Notes: generated by a model not told the origin, from the sequence alone. Positions 1 to 8,814 are shown, numbered from the stretch's first letter. The stretch: 39,027 nucleotides of DNA from an uncultured Flavobacterium sp. (GCA_947626185.1 CANQRD010000014.1:1-39027), one strand, 5' to 3'. Program-made: numbers and translations.

Positions 1-228
1 GTTCGCCCTGCATGATGTTGAATTTTCTGGTAAAAAAGTAGCTTTTCGATCTCCAATTTTTATTCCAGCATAACGGAAATGTCCACCTCTTATCTCATCT
101 AAACTTTTTAGTTTAATATAGGCTTTTGACTCAATGTCGCTACCATTTCCATCGTCATCGCTCTTAGAACAAGATGTTGAAATTAGCGCTAATAAAAACA
201 ATAATGTGACATAAAATATCTTTTTCAT
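1..228 (-). CDS. Surface-type lipoprotein, N-terminal part only (runs off window)
   Basis: The ATG at 228-226 opens a frame that stays open to base 1 (76 codons), so the C-terminus lies outside the window. The N-terminus is a lipoprotein signal: MKK, a hydrophobic stretch, then the lipobox LISTSC with Cys20 as the lipidated residue. The residues after the cysteine are SKSDDD, which resembles the acidic lipoprotein export signal that sends Bacteroidota lipoproteins to the cell surface. No domain is recognisable in the remaining 50 or so residues. It reads in the same direction as argH but is separated from it by a terminator, so it is a separate transcription unit. The lipoprotein call is firm; the function is unknown. 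Confidence 0.75.
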   Translation of the reverse strand, partial: MKKIFYVTLLFLLALISTSCSKSDDDGNGSDIESKAYIKLKSLDEIRGGHFRYAGIKIGDRKATFLPENSTSCRAN

Positions 229-330
229 AGCTATTTAGTTATTTATCATAAAACAATATAGTGTTTTTTTTATATAAAATTAACATTAAAAACAATATAC
301 TATTAATCAAGATATTTTACTCACAACAAA

Positions 331-364
331 AAAACTCGTACTAAAACAAATACGAGCTTTTTAA
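331..364 (-). terminator. Terminator after argH
   Basis: Six-base perfect stem (CTCGTA at 335-340, TACGAG at 351-356). On the minus strand the stem is followed by a run of seven T. It lies just past the argH stop and ends the arginine operon. Confidence 0.75.
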
Positions 365-369
365 ATCTA

Positions 370-1701
370 TCACAACACTAAACTTACTAGTTTCTTATTT
401 ACTTGGTCAAAATTGAATGCATTATACACATTATCAAACTCAATTTTGATTGCTTCTGTCATCAAATTCCCAATACTTCCTTCATGGGTATGATTAACTT
501 CTTTTATGGGTTGATAAGTTCCATTTTCAATAGACAACCCTATTTCTTTATATGCTTCTCTAAAAGGTATTCCTTTCAAAACCGCGTCGTTTACTACCTC
601 AACGCTAAATAAATAATCATACTTATTGTCATCCAAAATAGTTTTATTTACTTCTATGTTATCCAACATCAATTTTAAAATATCTAAACATTCTTTTAAA
701 GATGTAAATGCTGGAAATAGATTTTCTTTCAACAATTGAAGATCTCTATGATAACCCGAAGGCAAATTCGTTGTCATTAGAGCAATTTCATTTGGCAAAG
801 CTTGTATTTTATTGCATCTTGAACGAATAAGCTCTAAAACGTCTGGATTCTTCTTGTGCGGCATAATACTTGACCCTGTTGTGAGATGATCTGGGAATTT
901 TATGAACCCCATATTCTGACTCATATACAAACAACCGTCCATTGCAAATTTTGCCAACGTTGCTGCAATAGAACTTAAACCTTGAGCCAAAACACGTTCT
1001 GTTTTTCCTCTTCCCATTTGTGCATATACAACATTGTGATTCATGCTTGAAAAACCTAACAAATCTGTTGTCATTTTACGATTTAATGGAAAAGATGAGC
1101 CATAACCTGCCGCAGATCCCAACGGATTTTTATTGGTAATTTTCCATGCTGCTAACATCATTTCTAAATCATCAACCAAACTTTCAGCATAAGCACCAAA
1201 CCACAATCCGAATGAAGAAGGCATTGCTATTTGCAAATGCGTATAACCTGGTAGCAAAACCTCTTTATGCTCTTCACTTAACTTTTGTAATGTTGTAAAT
1301 AATTCTTTTGTTTTATCTACAATTTGTTCTATTTCATAACGGAAATATAGTTTTAAATCGACCAAAACTTGATCATTTCTTGAACGACCAGAATGAATTT
1401 TTTTTCCCGCTTCTCCAATTCTTCTTGTCAACAACAATTCTACCTGAGAATGAATATCTTCAACATCATCCTCAATTATAAATTTCCCGTCAATTATTTC
1501 TTGATAGATTGTTTTTAATTCCTTCTGAATAACAACAAGATCATCTGCTTCTAAAAGTCCAACACTTTCCAACATTTGCGTATGAGCCAATGAACCCAGC
1601 ACATCAAATGCAGCTAAATTCATATCTAAAACTCTATCTTGCCCTACGGTAAAAGCATCAACAGAAGCATCTACCGCAGTATTTTTGTGCCATAATTTCA
1701 T
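370..1701 (-). CDS. argH: Argininosuccinate lyase
   Basis: Cleaves argininosuccinate to arginine and fumarate, the last step of arginine synthesis (cytoplasm). The 443-residue protein has the fumarase/aspartase-superfamily signature GSSIMPHKKNPD at residues 276-287, with the catalytic serine in the flexible loop. It also has the SGRSRNDQ segment at 104-111 and GYTHLQ at 152-157, all diagnostic of ArgH. Length is normal for the family. It is the last gene of the operon, two bases downstream of the deacylase gene, and is followed by a terminator. No anomalies seen. Confidence 0.95.
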   Translation of the reverse strand: MKLWHKNTAVDASVDAFTVGQDRVLDMNLAAFDVLGSLAHTQMLESVGLLEADDLVVIQKELKTIYQEIIDGKFIIEDDVEDIHSQVELLLTRRIGEAGKKIHSGRSRNDQVLVDLKLYFRYEIEQIVDKTKELFTTLQKLSEEHKEVLLPGYTHLQIAMPSSFGLWFGAYAESLVDDLEMMLAAWKITNKNPLGSAAGYGSSFPLNRKMTTDLLGFSSMNHNVVYAQMGRGKTERVLAQGLSSIAATLAKFAMDGCLYMSQNMGFIKFPDHLTTGSSIMPHKKNPDVLELIRSRCNKIQALPNEIALMTTNLPSGYHRDLQLLKENLFPAFTSLKECLDILKLMLDNIEVNKTILDDNKYDYLFSVEVVNDAVLKGIPFREAYKEIGLSIENGTYQPIKEVNHTHEGSIGNLMTEAIKIEFDNVYNAFNFDQVNKKLVSLVL

Positions 1702-1703
1702 GA

Positions 1704-2762
1704 TTAAACTATTTGAGTTAACATATCGATGTAAAGTGAAATTCCTTCTCTAATTTCATCCACATACACAAATTCATCTGCTGTATGTGAACGAGCCGAA
1801 TCTCCAGGTCCGCATTTTAAGGACGGAATACTCAACAATGCCTGATCACTTGTTGTTGGTGAACCATAGGTTGTTCTTCCTAATTGAATTCCCGCTTGTA
1901 CAATTGGATGATCTTTTGAAATGGATGAAGGTTTTAAACGAGTAGAACGCGCCGTTACCTCACAATTTACGTTTTCTTTTATAATTTCTAATACCTCTTC
2001 ATTTGTATAAGCATCTGTAACACGAATATCAACTACAAAATCACAAGTAGATGGCACTACATTGTGTTGTGTACCTGCATTAATCATTGTTACACTCATT
2101 TTAATAGGCCCAAACTCTTTAGAAACTTTTGGAAACTGATACGTATTAAACCATTCAATATCTTTGATTGCCTTAAAAATGGCATTATCTCCTTCGTTTC
2201 GTGCTGCATGACCAGAACGTCCTTTTGCTGTACAATCCAACACCATTAATCCTCTTTCGGCAATGGCTAAATGCATTTGAGTAGGTTCACCAACAATAGC
2301 AAAATCTAATTCGCCCAGTTTTGGAATAACATATTCTAATCCATTGTGCCCAGAAATTTCTTCTTCTGCAGTTGCTGCAATACAGAAATTATATTTCAGA
2401 TCCTGTTTATCATAAAAATACAGAAAGGTAGCTAACAGAGATACCAAACATCCGCCTGCATCATTACTTCCCAAACCATATAATTTTCCATCAATAATTT
2501 CTGGCTGAAAAGGATTTCTTGTATAATCCTTATTTGGCATTACAGTATCATGATGTGAATTCAACAATATTGTTGGTTTAGACGCATCGTAATATTTATT
2601 AAATGCCCAAACATTATAAAGCTCTTTATGAATAGTTACACCGTTTGACTGAAGAAAATCAGCAATTAATTTGGCTGTATTTTTTTCTTCTTTACTAAAT
2701 GATGGCGTAGCAATTAATTTTTCTAATAACGTTATTGCTTGCTGTGTTAAGTTATCTTTCAT
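1704..2762 (-). CDS. argE: M20-family N-acylcitrulline/acylornithine deacylase (ArgE type)
   Basis: Zinc metallopeptidase-fold amidohydrolase. The M20 metal-ligand pattern is complete: HHDTV (residues 70-74), NDAGG with the bridging Asp near 101, AEEE near 132-135, GEPT near 158-161, and a C-terminal SHTADE histidine. In a pathway that uses an acylornithine carbamoyltransferase, this enzyme is expected to remove the acyl group from N-acylcitrulline rather than from acylornithine; that is inferred from the neighbouring argF'. I chose the ATG at 2762 (352 residues). A longer frame starts at TTG 2774 but adds only four residues. It sits between argB and argH in the same operon. Whether the acyl group is acetyl or succinyl cannot be read from this protein. 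Confidence 0.85.
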   Translation of the reverse strand: MKDNLTQQAITLLEKLIATPSFSKEEKNTAKLIADFLQSNGVTIHKELYNVWAFNKYYDASKPTILLNSHHDTVMPNKDYTRNPFQPEIIDGKLYGLGSNDAGGCLVSLLATFLYFYDKQDLKYNFCIAATAEEEISGHNGLEYVIPKLGELDFAIVGEPTQMHLAIAERGLMVLDCTAKGRSGHAARNEGDNAIFKAIKDIEWFNTYQFPKVSKEFGPIKMSVTMINAGTQHNVVPSTCDFVVDIRVTDAYTNEEVLEIIKENVNCEVTARSTRLKPSSISKDHPIVQAGIQLGRTTYGSPTTSDQALLSIPSLKCGPGDSARSHTADEFVYVDEIREGISLYIDMLTQIV

Positions 2763-2796
2763 TGAAATTGACAATAGTTACGCTGCTTCAACTACT

Positions 2797-3573
2797 TTAT
2801 TGAATTGTAGTTCCTGCATTTTTATCTAATAAATCTTCTGCTTGTTTTATGCAAACCGATTTTACTCCTTGGTTGATAGCAGCCAAAGCATTTTCGATCT
2901 TTGGCAACATTCCGTCTGCTATCACACCTTCTTGTTTTAGTTGTGTAAATGATATTTTATCGATTATTGAAATAACCGAATTTTCATCATTTATGTTTTG
3001 CAATACACCTTTGCGTTCAAAGCAATAAACCAAGCTAACATTAAAAAAGTTTGTCATAGCTACCGCTAATGTTGAAGCAATAGTGTCTGCATTGGTGTTT
3101 AGTAACTGACCTTCCCTATCTGCCGTAATCGCTGAGAAAATAGGACAAAGTCCTAAATCAATTAATTGTTTTACTCGCTCAGTATTAATATCTGATGCTT
3201 GCAAATCACCTACAAATCCGTAATCAATAGGAGTTGTTGAGCGTTTTGTACTTTGAATTATCTTTGCATCTGCTCCAGATAATCCAATTGCATCGCAATT
3301 TCTTGCTTGTAACTGAGCTGTAATTTGTTTATTTATTAATCCTGCATAAACCATAACAGCTACCGAAAGCATTTGTTCGTCAGTAATACGTCTTCCATTT
3401 ACCATTTGCGTCTCAAGTCCCAATTGAGTTGCCAAGCGAGTAGCCAATTTACCGCCTCCGTGCACCAAAATTTTATGTCCTTCTATTTGCGAATAAATGT
3501 TTAAGAATAATTGCAATGACTGCTCGTTATCTACAATATTGCCTCCTATTTTTATTACTGTTAGATTTTGCAT
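2797..3573 (-). CDS. argB: Acylglutamate kinase (acetylglutamate kinase family)
   Basis: Phosphorylates the gamma-carboxyl of N-acylglutamate. The 258-residue protein belongs to the amino-acid kinase family: KIGGNIVDN at the N-terminus, the glycine-rich HGGGK loop near residues 39-43, and a C-terminal region with DGMLPK, a lysine motif typical of ArgB. Length matches the short ArgB type without the extra N-terminal helix linked to arginine feedback inhibition; this suggests, but does not prove, that feedback control is weak and falls elsewhere (see the leader ORF upstream of the operon). Six bases separate it from argF'. The substrate may be N-succinylglutamate in this organism, by inference from ArgF'. 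Confidence 0.93.
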   Translation of the reverse strand: MQNLTVIKIGGNIVDNEQSLQLFLNIYSQIEGHKILVHGGGKLATRLATQLGLETQMVNGRRITDEQMLSVAVMVYAGLINKQITAQLQARNCDAIGLSGADAKIIQSTKRSTTPIDYGFVGDLQASDINTERVKQLIDLGLCPIFSAITADREGQLLNTNADTIASTLAVAMTNFFNVSLVYCFERKGVLQNINDENSVISIIDKISFTQLKQEGVIADGMLPKIENALAAINQGVKSVCIKQAEDLLDKNAGTTIQ

Positions 3574-3579
3574 GATTTA

Positions 3580-4569
3580 CTAATTTTTAAGCATTTCTTT
3601 TAAGACCGCTTGCGCTGCCCAAACTCTATTTCCGGCCTCTTGGATAACAATTGATTGATTGCTGTCTAAAACTTCTGATGCAATTACCAAATCACGTCTT
3701 ACAGGTAAGCAATGCATTACTTTTGCAGTATTTGTATTTTTTAATTTATCCAATGTTATCATCCACGATTTATCAGTACAAGTAATTTGCCCGTAGTCTT
3801 TATAACTCGACCAGTTTTTTACATATACAAAATCAGCATTTTCTAACGCTTCATCTTGATTATTTGTAATTTTTACATCTTTGGTAAATTCTTCGTTTAA
3901 ATCATATCCTTCAGGATGTGTAATAACAAAATCAATCAACCCTTCTTTCTCTGCTCTGTTCATCCATTCTGCAAAAGAATTAGGAACTGCCTGCGGCAAT
4001 GCTTTTACGTGAGGAGCCCAAGTAAGAACAACTTTCGGTTTTTTACCTTGTGGAACCAATTGATCATTTACCCAACTAAACTCACTATTTTCTACAATTG
4101 TAATTAAATCTGTAAAACTTTGCAATGGATGTCTTGTTGCACTCTCCAGACTTACTAATGGTTTACCACAATATTTTGCAAACTTGCTAAACAACTCTTC
4201 GTTATAATCTTCCTCTGCATCTTTCAATCCTGGAAAAGAACGCAATCCAAGAATATCACAATATTCACCCATTACAGCCGCTGCCTCTTTAATGTGCTCT
4301 GCTGTATTACCATCCATTACTACACCATCTTTGGTTTCTAATGCCCAACCATCCGATGTCATGTTCATTACCATTACGTTCATTCCCAAATTCATTGCTG
4401 CTTTTTGCGTACTCATTCTTGTACGCAAACTTGGATTCAAAAACACTAAACCGATTGTTTTGTGCTTTCCTAAAGCTTCGTCAGCAAATGGATGTTGTTT
4501 ACTATCTAAAGCGCTTTTTACTGCTGTAGATAAACAAGGAATATCGTTAACGGAAAAAAATTGTTTCAT
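3580..4569 (-). CDS. argF': N-acylornithine carbamoyltransferase (ArgF'), probably N-succinylornithine-specific
   Basis: Transfers a carbamoyl group to N-acylornithine, giving N-acylcitrulline. The 329-residue protein has the carbamoyl-phosphate motif SLRTR (residues 47-51), ATRHPLQ in the middle, and HCLPVRR near the C-terminus. It resembles the Bacteroides fragilis N-succinylornithine enzyme more than a true ornithine transcarbamylase (same SLRTRxSTQKAA and TRHPLQSFxDLITI segments). At residue 90 it has Ala (segment DGNTAEH). The acetyl-specific Xanthomonas enzyme has Glu at the equivalent position (92), and the succinyl-specific B. fragilis enzyme has Pro90; published mutagenesis showed this residue sets acyl specificity. 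Ala there favours succinyl. It lies between argD and argB in the operon. Confidence 0.92.
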   Translation of the reverse strand: MKQFFSVNDIPCLSTAVKSALDSKQHPFADEALGKHKTIGLVFLNPSLRTRMSTQKAAMNLGMNVMVMNMTSDGWALETKDGVVMDGNTAEHIKEAAAVMGEYCDILGLRSFPGLKDAEEDYNEELFSKFAKYCGKPLVSLESATRHPLQSFTDLITIVENSEFSWVNDQLVPQGKKPKVVLTWAPHVKALPQAVPNSFAEWMNRAEKEGLIDFVITHPEGYDLNEEFTKDVKITNNQDEALENADFVYVKNWSSYKDYGQITCTDKSWMITLDKLKNTNTAKVMHCLPVRRDLVIASEVLDSNQSIVIQEAGNRVWAAQAVLKEMLKN

Positions 4570-4579
4570 TTTATAATTT

Positions 4580-5719
4580 TTAAAATTGTTGTAATCTGTT
4601 GCTAAATTTCTCTAAGAATATATCTGCTTCTACCTTTGTAAGGTTTAATGCAGGCAACAACCGAATTACATTTGGACTTGCCGTTCCGGTAAAGATGTGA
4701 TCTTTAGCCAACAAATCTTTTCTTACGTCTTTCAACTCAGGAGCAAGATCAATACCAATCATCAATCCTTTTCCTCTTACTTGTTGAATTTTATCAAATT
4801 TATTTAGTTCTTCAATTAAGTAGTTTCCAACTAATTTTGCATTTGTCATCAAATCGTCTTGCTTCATAACTTCCAATACTGACAATGCTGCTGCGCAAGC
4901 CAAATGATTTCCTCCAAAAGTGGTTCCTAATTGTCCATGCCAAGGCTTAAATTGTGGAGAAATTGCAATTCCTCCAATCGGAAAACCATTCCCCATTCCT
5001 TTTGCCATCGTATAAATATCTGCTTTTACACCTCCGTCATTTACTGCATAAAAACTACCCGTACGGCCATAACCACACTGTACTTCATCTGCAATAAATA
5101 CAGCTCCGTATTGCGTTGTTAAACTTCTGATTTTATTCAAAAAAGAATCTGTTGCAACTTGAATTCCTCCAACTCCTTGAATTCCTTCAATAATAACTGC
5201 TGTTACCTCATCACCATAACCTGCAAATGCTTTTTCTAAAGCTTCTTCATCATTAAATGGCAAGAAAATAATATTATCTGTTTGGTTAACTGGCGCTACA
5301 ATTTTTGGATTGTCTGTTGCAGAAACTGCCAAAGAAGTACGTCCGTGAAATGCTTTTTCAAAAGCAATAACTTTTTTCTTTCCGTTGTAGAACGAAGCTA
5401 ATTTTAATGCATTTTCATTTGCTTCTGCCCCAGAATTACACAAAAACAACTGATAATCATTCAATCCGCTTACCTCGCCTAAAAGCGAAGCCAACTGCTG
5501 TTGAATTGGAATTTGAATAGAATTAGAATAAAAACCAATTTTATCTAATTGTTCTTTTAATCGATTTACGTAATGAGGATGCGTATGCCCAATTGAAATT
5601 ACCGCATGCCCTCCATATAAATCTAAATATTTTTGTCCGTTTACATCGTATACATAACTTCCGTTTCCGTTTGTTATTTCAATAGGATTTAACGGATATA
5701 CATCATATAAATTCATCAT
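4580..5719 (-). CDS. argD: Acylornithine aminotransferase
   Basis: Class III PLP-dependent aminotransferase converting N-acylglutamate semialdehyde to N-acylornithine. Visible features are NSGAEANENA (residues 95-104) for phosphate binding, IADEVQCGYGRTG with Asp211, and the Schiff-base Lys240 in MAKGMGNGFPIGG. The protein is 379 residues, typical for ArgD. Two consecutive ATG codons (5719 and 5716) could start it; the difference is one residue. It lies between argC and argF' with a ten-base gap on each side. Whether it acts on the acetyl or succinyl form follows from ArgF' and is not visible here. Confidence 0.93.
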   Translation of the reverse strand: MMNLYDVYPLNPIEITNGNGSYVYDVNGQKYLDLYGGHAVISIGHTHPHYVNRLKEQLDKIGFYSNSIQIPIQQQLASLLGEVSGLNDYQLFLCNSGAEANENALKLASFYNGKKKVIAFEKAFHGRTSLAVSATDNPKIVAPVNQTDNIIFLPFNDEEALEKAFAGYGDEVTAVIIEGIQGVGGIQVATDSFLNKIRSLTTQYGAVFIADEVQCGYGRTGSFYAVNDGGVKADIYTMAKGMGNGFPIGGIAISPQFKPWHGQLGTTFGGNHLACAAALSVLEVMKQDDLMTNAKLVGNYLIEELNKFDKIQQVRGKGLMIGIDLAPELKDVRKDLLAKDHIFTGTASPNVIRLLPALNLTKVEADIFLEKFSNRLQQF

Positions 5720-5729
5720 AATTTGTTGT

Positions 5730-6701
5730 TTAAAAAGCCGAAGCTTTTAATTGTAATCCGGTTTTTTCGTCTAAACCAAACATTAAATTCATGTTTTGAA
5801 CTGCTTGCCCACTTGCGCCTTTCAATAAATTGTCAATAGCACTTGTAATTAAAACATCGTTGCCATTTTTCACAATTGACACCAAACATTTATTGGTATT
5901 TACCACTTGTTTAAGATCAATACCTTTGGTGCTAACATATGTAAAAGGATGAATTGCATAATAATCGTTGTAAATTGTATACAATTCTTCCAACGATAAA
6001 GCAGATTCAAACATTAGGCTTGCAAAAATCCCTCTTGCAAAATCGCCGCGTTCTGGAATAAATTTTATATTCTTTTGAAACGAGGGCTGTAATTGCGTTA
6101 AGCTTTCTCCAATCTCATTCAAATGTTGATGCGTAAAAGCCTTATAAACCGAAATATTATTTGCTCTCCAACTAAAATGTGAAGTAGCTGATAAACTTTG
6201 TCCTGCTCCTGTACTACCCGTAAGTGCATTGATATAAATAGCATTTGGTAATTTATTTTCTGCTGCTAATGGCAATATTGCCAATTGCAATGCAGTAGCA
6301 AAACAGCCAGGATTTGCAATATAATTTGCTTTTTGAATTGCTACTTTATTCAATTCTGGCAAACCATAAACAAATTCGCCAGCCGATTCTTTTAATCTAA
6401 AATCTTGACTTAAATCGATAATTTTTTTAGAAGAATCTATCTTATTTTCTTCTAAAAAAACTTTAGAATCGCCATGACCTAGACACAGAAAAAGCACATC
6501 AATAGCCGAACTCAATTCATTAGTAAAACAGATAGAAGTATCGCCAAATAAATCAGCATGTACATCATACACAGGTTTTCCTGCGCTGCTATTTGAATGT
6601 ACAAATTCAATTTCTACCGACGGATGATTAATTAATAACCTCAATAATTCTCCTCCAGTATATCCTGCTCCACCAACTATTCCAGCTTTAATTTTTTTCA
6701 T
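5730..6701 (-). CDS. argC: N-acyl-gamma-glutamyl-phosphate reductase
   Basis: NADPH-dependent reduction of acylglutamyl phosphate to the semialdehyde. The N-terminal Rossmann motif GGAGYTGGELLRLL occupies residues 10-23. The catalytic cysteine is Cys133 in NPGCFAT. Further on are HQHLNEI and a RGDFARGIFA segment typical of the catalytic domain. At 323 residues it is of the short type-1 length. It starts two bases from the argG stop, so the two genes are probably translationally coupled. Confidence 0.94.
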   Translation of the reverse strand: MKKIKAGIVGGAGYTGGELLRLLINHPSVEIEFVHSNSSAGKPVYDVHADLFGDTSICFTNELSSAIDVLFLCLGHGDSKVFLEENKIDSSKKIIDLSQDFRLKESAGEFVYGLPELNKVAIQKANYIANPGCFATALQLAILPLAAENKLPNAIYINALTGSTGAGQSLSATSHFSWRANNISVYKAFTHQHLNEIGESLTQLQPSFQKNIKFIPERGDFARGIFASLMFESALSLEELYTIYNDYYAIHPFTYVSTKGIDLKQVVNTNKCLVSIVKNGNDVLITSAIDNLLKGASGQAVQNMNLMFGLDEKTGLQLKASAF

Positions 6702-6703
6702 AA

Positions 6704-7900
6704 TTACTTTTCTTGATTATTTACTTTATGCCAAATCATTACTTGGTTTCCGAATATTTTAGAAAATCCTTTTACGTCTTCTCCCGTCCAAGCATTATTC
6801 ATTTCTCCATAACTACCAAATTGGTTCGACATTAAATCATGATTTGATTCAATTCCGGTAACTACAAAACGATGTGGATGAAGTTCTACAAAAACCTTTC
6901 CACTTACTGTTTGCTGAGTACTTGATAAGAAAGCCTCCATATCTCTCATGATTGGATCGTGAAATTGACCTTCGTGCAGGTAATTTCCGTAGAAGACAGA
7001 TAATTGTTCTTTCCAGCTCAATTGCCATTTAGTTAAAGTATGTTTTTCTAAAGTGTGATGCACTTTTACCAAGATAATTGGTCCGGCAGCTTCAAATCCA
7101 ACTCTACCTTTTATACCAATAATAGTGTCGCCAACATGAATATCTCTTCCTATTCCGAAAGGTTGAGCCAATTCTTGCAATTCTTGAATTACTTGTGTTG
7201 GCTTCATTACTTTTCCGTTTAAAGCTACGGGTTCTCCTTTTTCAAACGTAATTTCCACACTTTCAGGAGTAGATTTTGTAATTGGTGTTGGCCAAGCATC
7301 TTCTGGTAAATATTGATGAGAGGTTAATGTTTCTTTTCCTCCAACAGAAGTTCCCCATAATCCTTTATTGATAGAATATTTTGCTTTTTCGGCATTGATT
7401 TCTACTCCGTGTTTTTGCAAAAATTCAATTTCTTCCTCTCTACTCAGCTTTAAATCTCTAATTGGCGTAATAATCTGCACATTAGGAGCAAGAATATTAA
7501 AAATCATATCAAAACGCACCTGATCATTTCCTGCACCGGTACTTCCGTGTGCTACAGCTTCTGCACCAATCTTTTTTGCATAATTGGCAATTGCTGTTGC
7601 TTGGCAAACACGCTCTGCACTTACTGATAATGGATAAGTAGCATTTTTTAATACATTTCCGAAAATTAGATATTTTACGCTATCATTATAATAATCCTCT
7701 GTTTCGTCAATTGTTGTGTGAGAAGCAACGCCTAAAGCATATGCCTTTTGCTCGATTAATTTGATTTCCTCAGCATCAAATCCCCCTGTATTTACAACTA
7801 CAGAATGTACTTCATAGCCCAATTCTTCTTTTAAATAAATTACACAAAAACTGGTATCTAATCCACCACTAAATGCTAAAACTACTTTCTTATTATTCAT
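6704..7900 (-). CDS. argG: Argininosuccinate synthase
   Basis: Joins citrulline and aspartate using ATP. The 398-residue protein carries the N-type PP-loop SGGLDTS (residues 11-17) and the family segments AHGSTGAGNDQVRF and YSINKGLWGTSVGGKE. Length is normal. As in other Bacteroidota arginine operons it is near the front, second after the GNAT gene (18-base gap), although it catalyses a late step. The operon has neither a bifunctional argJ nor a classical two-domain argA. Confidence 0.95.
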   Translation of the reverse strand: MNNKKVVLAFSGGLDTSFCVIYLKEELGYEVHSVVVNTGGFDAEEIKLIEQKAYALGVASHTTIDETEDYYNDSVKYLIFGNVLKNATYPLSVSAERVCQATAIANYAKKIGAEAVAHGSTGAGNDQVRFDMIFNILAPNVQIITPIRDLKLSREEEIEFLQKHGVEINAEKAKYSINKGLWGTSVGGKETLTSHQYLPEDAWPTPITKSTPESVEITFEKGEPVALNGKVMKPTQVIQELQELAQPFGIGRDIHVGDTIIGIKGRVGFEAAGPIILVKVHHTLEKHTLTKWQLSWKEQLSVFYGNYLHEGQFHDPIMRDMEAFLSSTQQTVSGKVFVELHPHRFVVTGIESNHDLMSNQFGSYGEMNNAWTGEDVKGFSKIFGNQVMIWHKVNNQEK

Positions 7901-7918
7901 GACTCAATTTTTTTTCAA

Positions 7919-8599
7919 TTAAAATAAATGTGTTTTTTTGACTGTTTTTTTCAATTGCATTTGCAATCGCTTAAGCAAAGAGTATTTTTTTTGCATGTTT
8001 TTTAATCGCTCTTTAGCTTTTGTTTTTTGATCAATTTTTGATCTTAGTTCTTTTTCCTTTTCTGCAGGATTCCACAACATTGCAGTACAAAGACAGTTTT
8101 TCTTTTCTTTACTTTGAAGAATTTGAAAGTTTACGCAGCTTTCACATCCCTTCCAAAACATTTCATCTTGAGTAAGTTCTGAATACGGAACAGGTTCATA
8201 GCCCAAATCCGAGTTGATTTTCATTACAGCAAATCCTGTTGTTAACCCAAATATTTTAGCTTTTGGATATTTTGATCTCGACAATTCAAAAACACGTTTT
8301 TTAATTGTTTTTGCCAATCCTTCTTTTCTAAAAACTGGATTTACTATTAAGCCTGAATTTGCTACATAATCACCATGACTCCAAGTTTCTATATAACAAA
8401 AACCAGCCCAAGTACCGTCTTTGTGCAAAGCAATTACCGCTTTGCCTTCGATCATTTTATTGGCAACATATTCCGGTTTTCTTCTAGCAATACCCGTACC
8501 ACGAGCCAAAGCCGATTGAGCCATTTCTTCGCAAATTTGTTCTGCATATCCTACATGAGTTTCATTTGCAGGAATAACGATAAACTGATTTGAATTCAT
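7919..8599 (-). CDS. GNAT-family N-acyltransferase, candidate acylglutamate synthase
   Basis: First gene of the arginine operon. The fold is GNAT: a beta-strand followed by a motif-A-like segment around residues 82-100 (SGLIVNPVFRKEGLAKTI) that would bind acyl-CoA. Being the only acyltransferase beside a complete argG-C-D-F'-B-deacylase-H set, it is the natural candidate for acylating glutamate; this is inference from context and agrees with its conserved position in Bacteroidota. A four-cysteine cluster follows the fold (Cys152, Cys155, Cys169, Cys171; CESC and CLC), possibly a metal site. The last 45 or so residues are strongly basic and probably helical. I start it at ATG 8599 (226 residues); a TTG at 8614 would add five residues. 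Confidence 0.8.
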   Translation of the reverse strand: MNSNQFIVIPANETHVGYAEQICEEMAQSALARGTGIARRKPEYVANKMIEGKAVIALHKDGTWAGFCYIETWSHGDYVANSGLIVNPVFRKEGLAKTIKKRVFELSRSKYPKAKIFGLTTGFAVMKINSDLGYEPVPYSELTQDEMFWKGCESCVNFQILQSKEKKNCLCTAMLWNPAEKEKELRSKIDQKTKAKERLKNMQKKYSLLKRLQMQLKKTVKKTHLF

Positions 8600-8741
8600 T
8601 TCAAAAACAGACAATTAGATTCAAAACAATAAAATAGAGTGGCCGATTAAAACCAACAATTATTCAATTGCATGAAACACATTAATAAAATAAATGATAT
8701 ATGTAACAGATATAATGCCAAAAACATTATATTTTTTTAGA

Positions 8742-8814
8742 AAGGCTATAAAGACTAAGCCCGCGACCGCGAAAACCGCGATGTAGATAAAGAGAAAACA
8801 GCAGTTGAAGCCTT
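8742..8814 (-). promoter_or_regulatory. Possible alternative RNA pairings around the arg leader
   Basis: On the minus-strand RNA, AAGGCU inside the leader ORF (8814-8809) can pair with AGCCUU after its stop codon (8747-8742). GGGCU at the leader 3' end (8762-8758) can pair with the same downstream AGCCU over a 10-base loop. The two pairings exclude each other, as expected for an attenuator. No T-run follows, so a classical intrinsic terminator is not evident and the mechanism is open. A further 8-base stem (ATATAATG/CATTATAT, 8710-8732) lies downstream. Confidence 0.3.

Noticed and set aside
403..612. Plus-strand ORF inside argH (and similar ORFs opposite other genes)
   Set aside because: They lie antisense to well-recognised genes, have no promoter and no recognisable product; treated as shadows.
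8710..8740. Plus-strand terminator (ATATAATG/CATTATAT followed by seven T)
   Set aside because: No plus-strand gene or promoter lies upstream that it could serve; kept only as a possible structure of the arg leader RNA.
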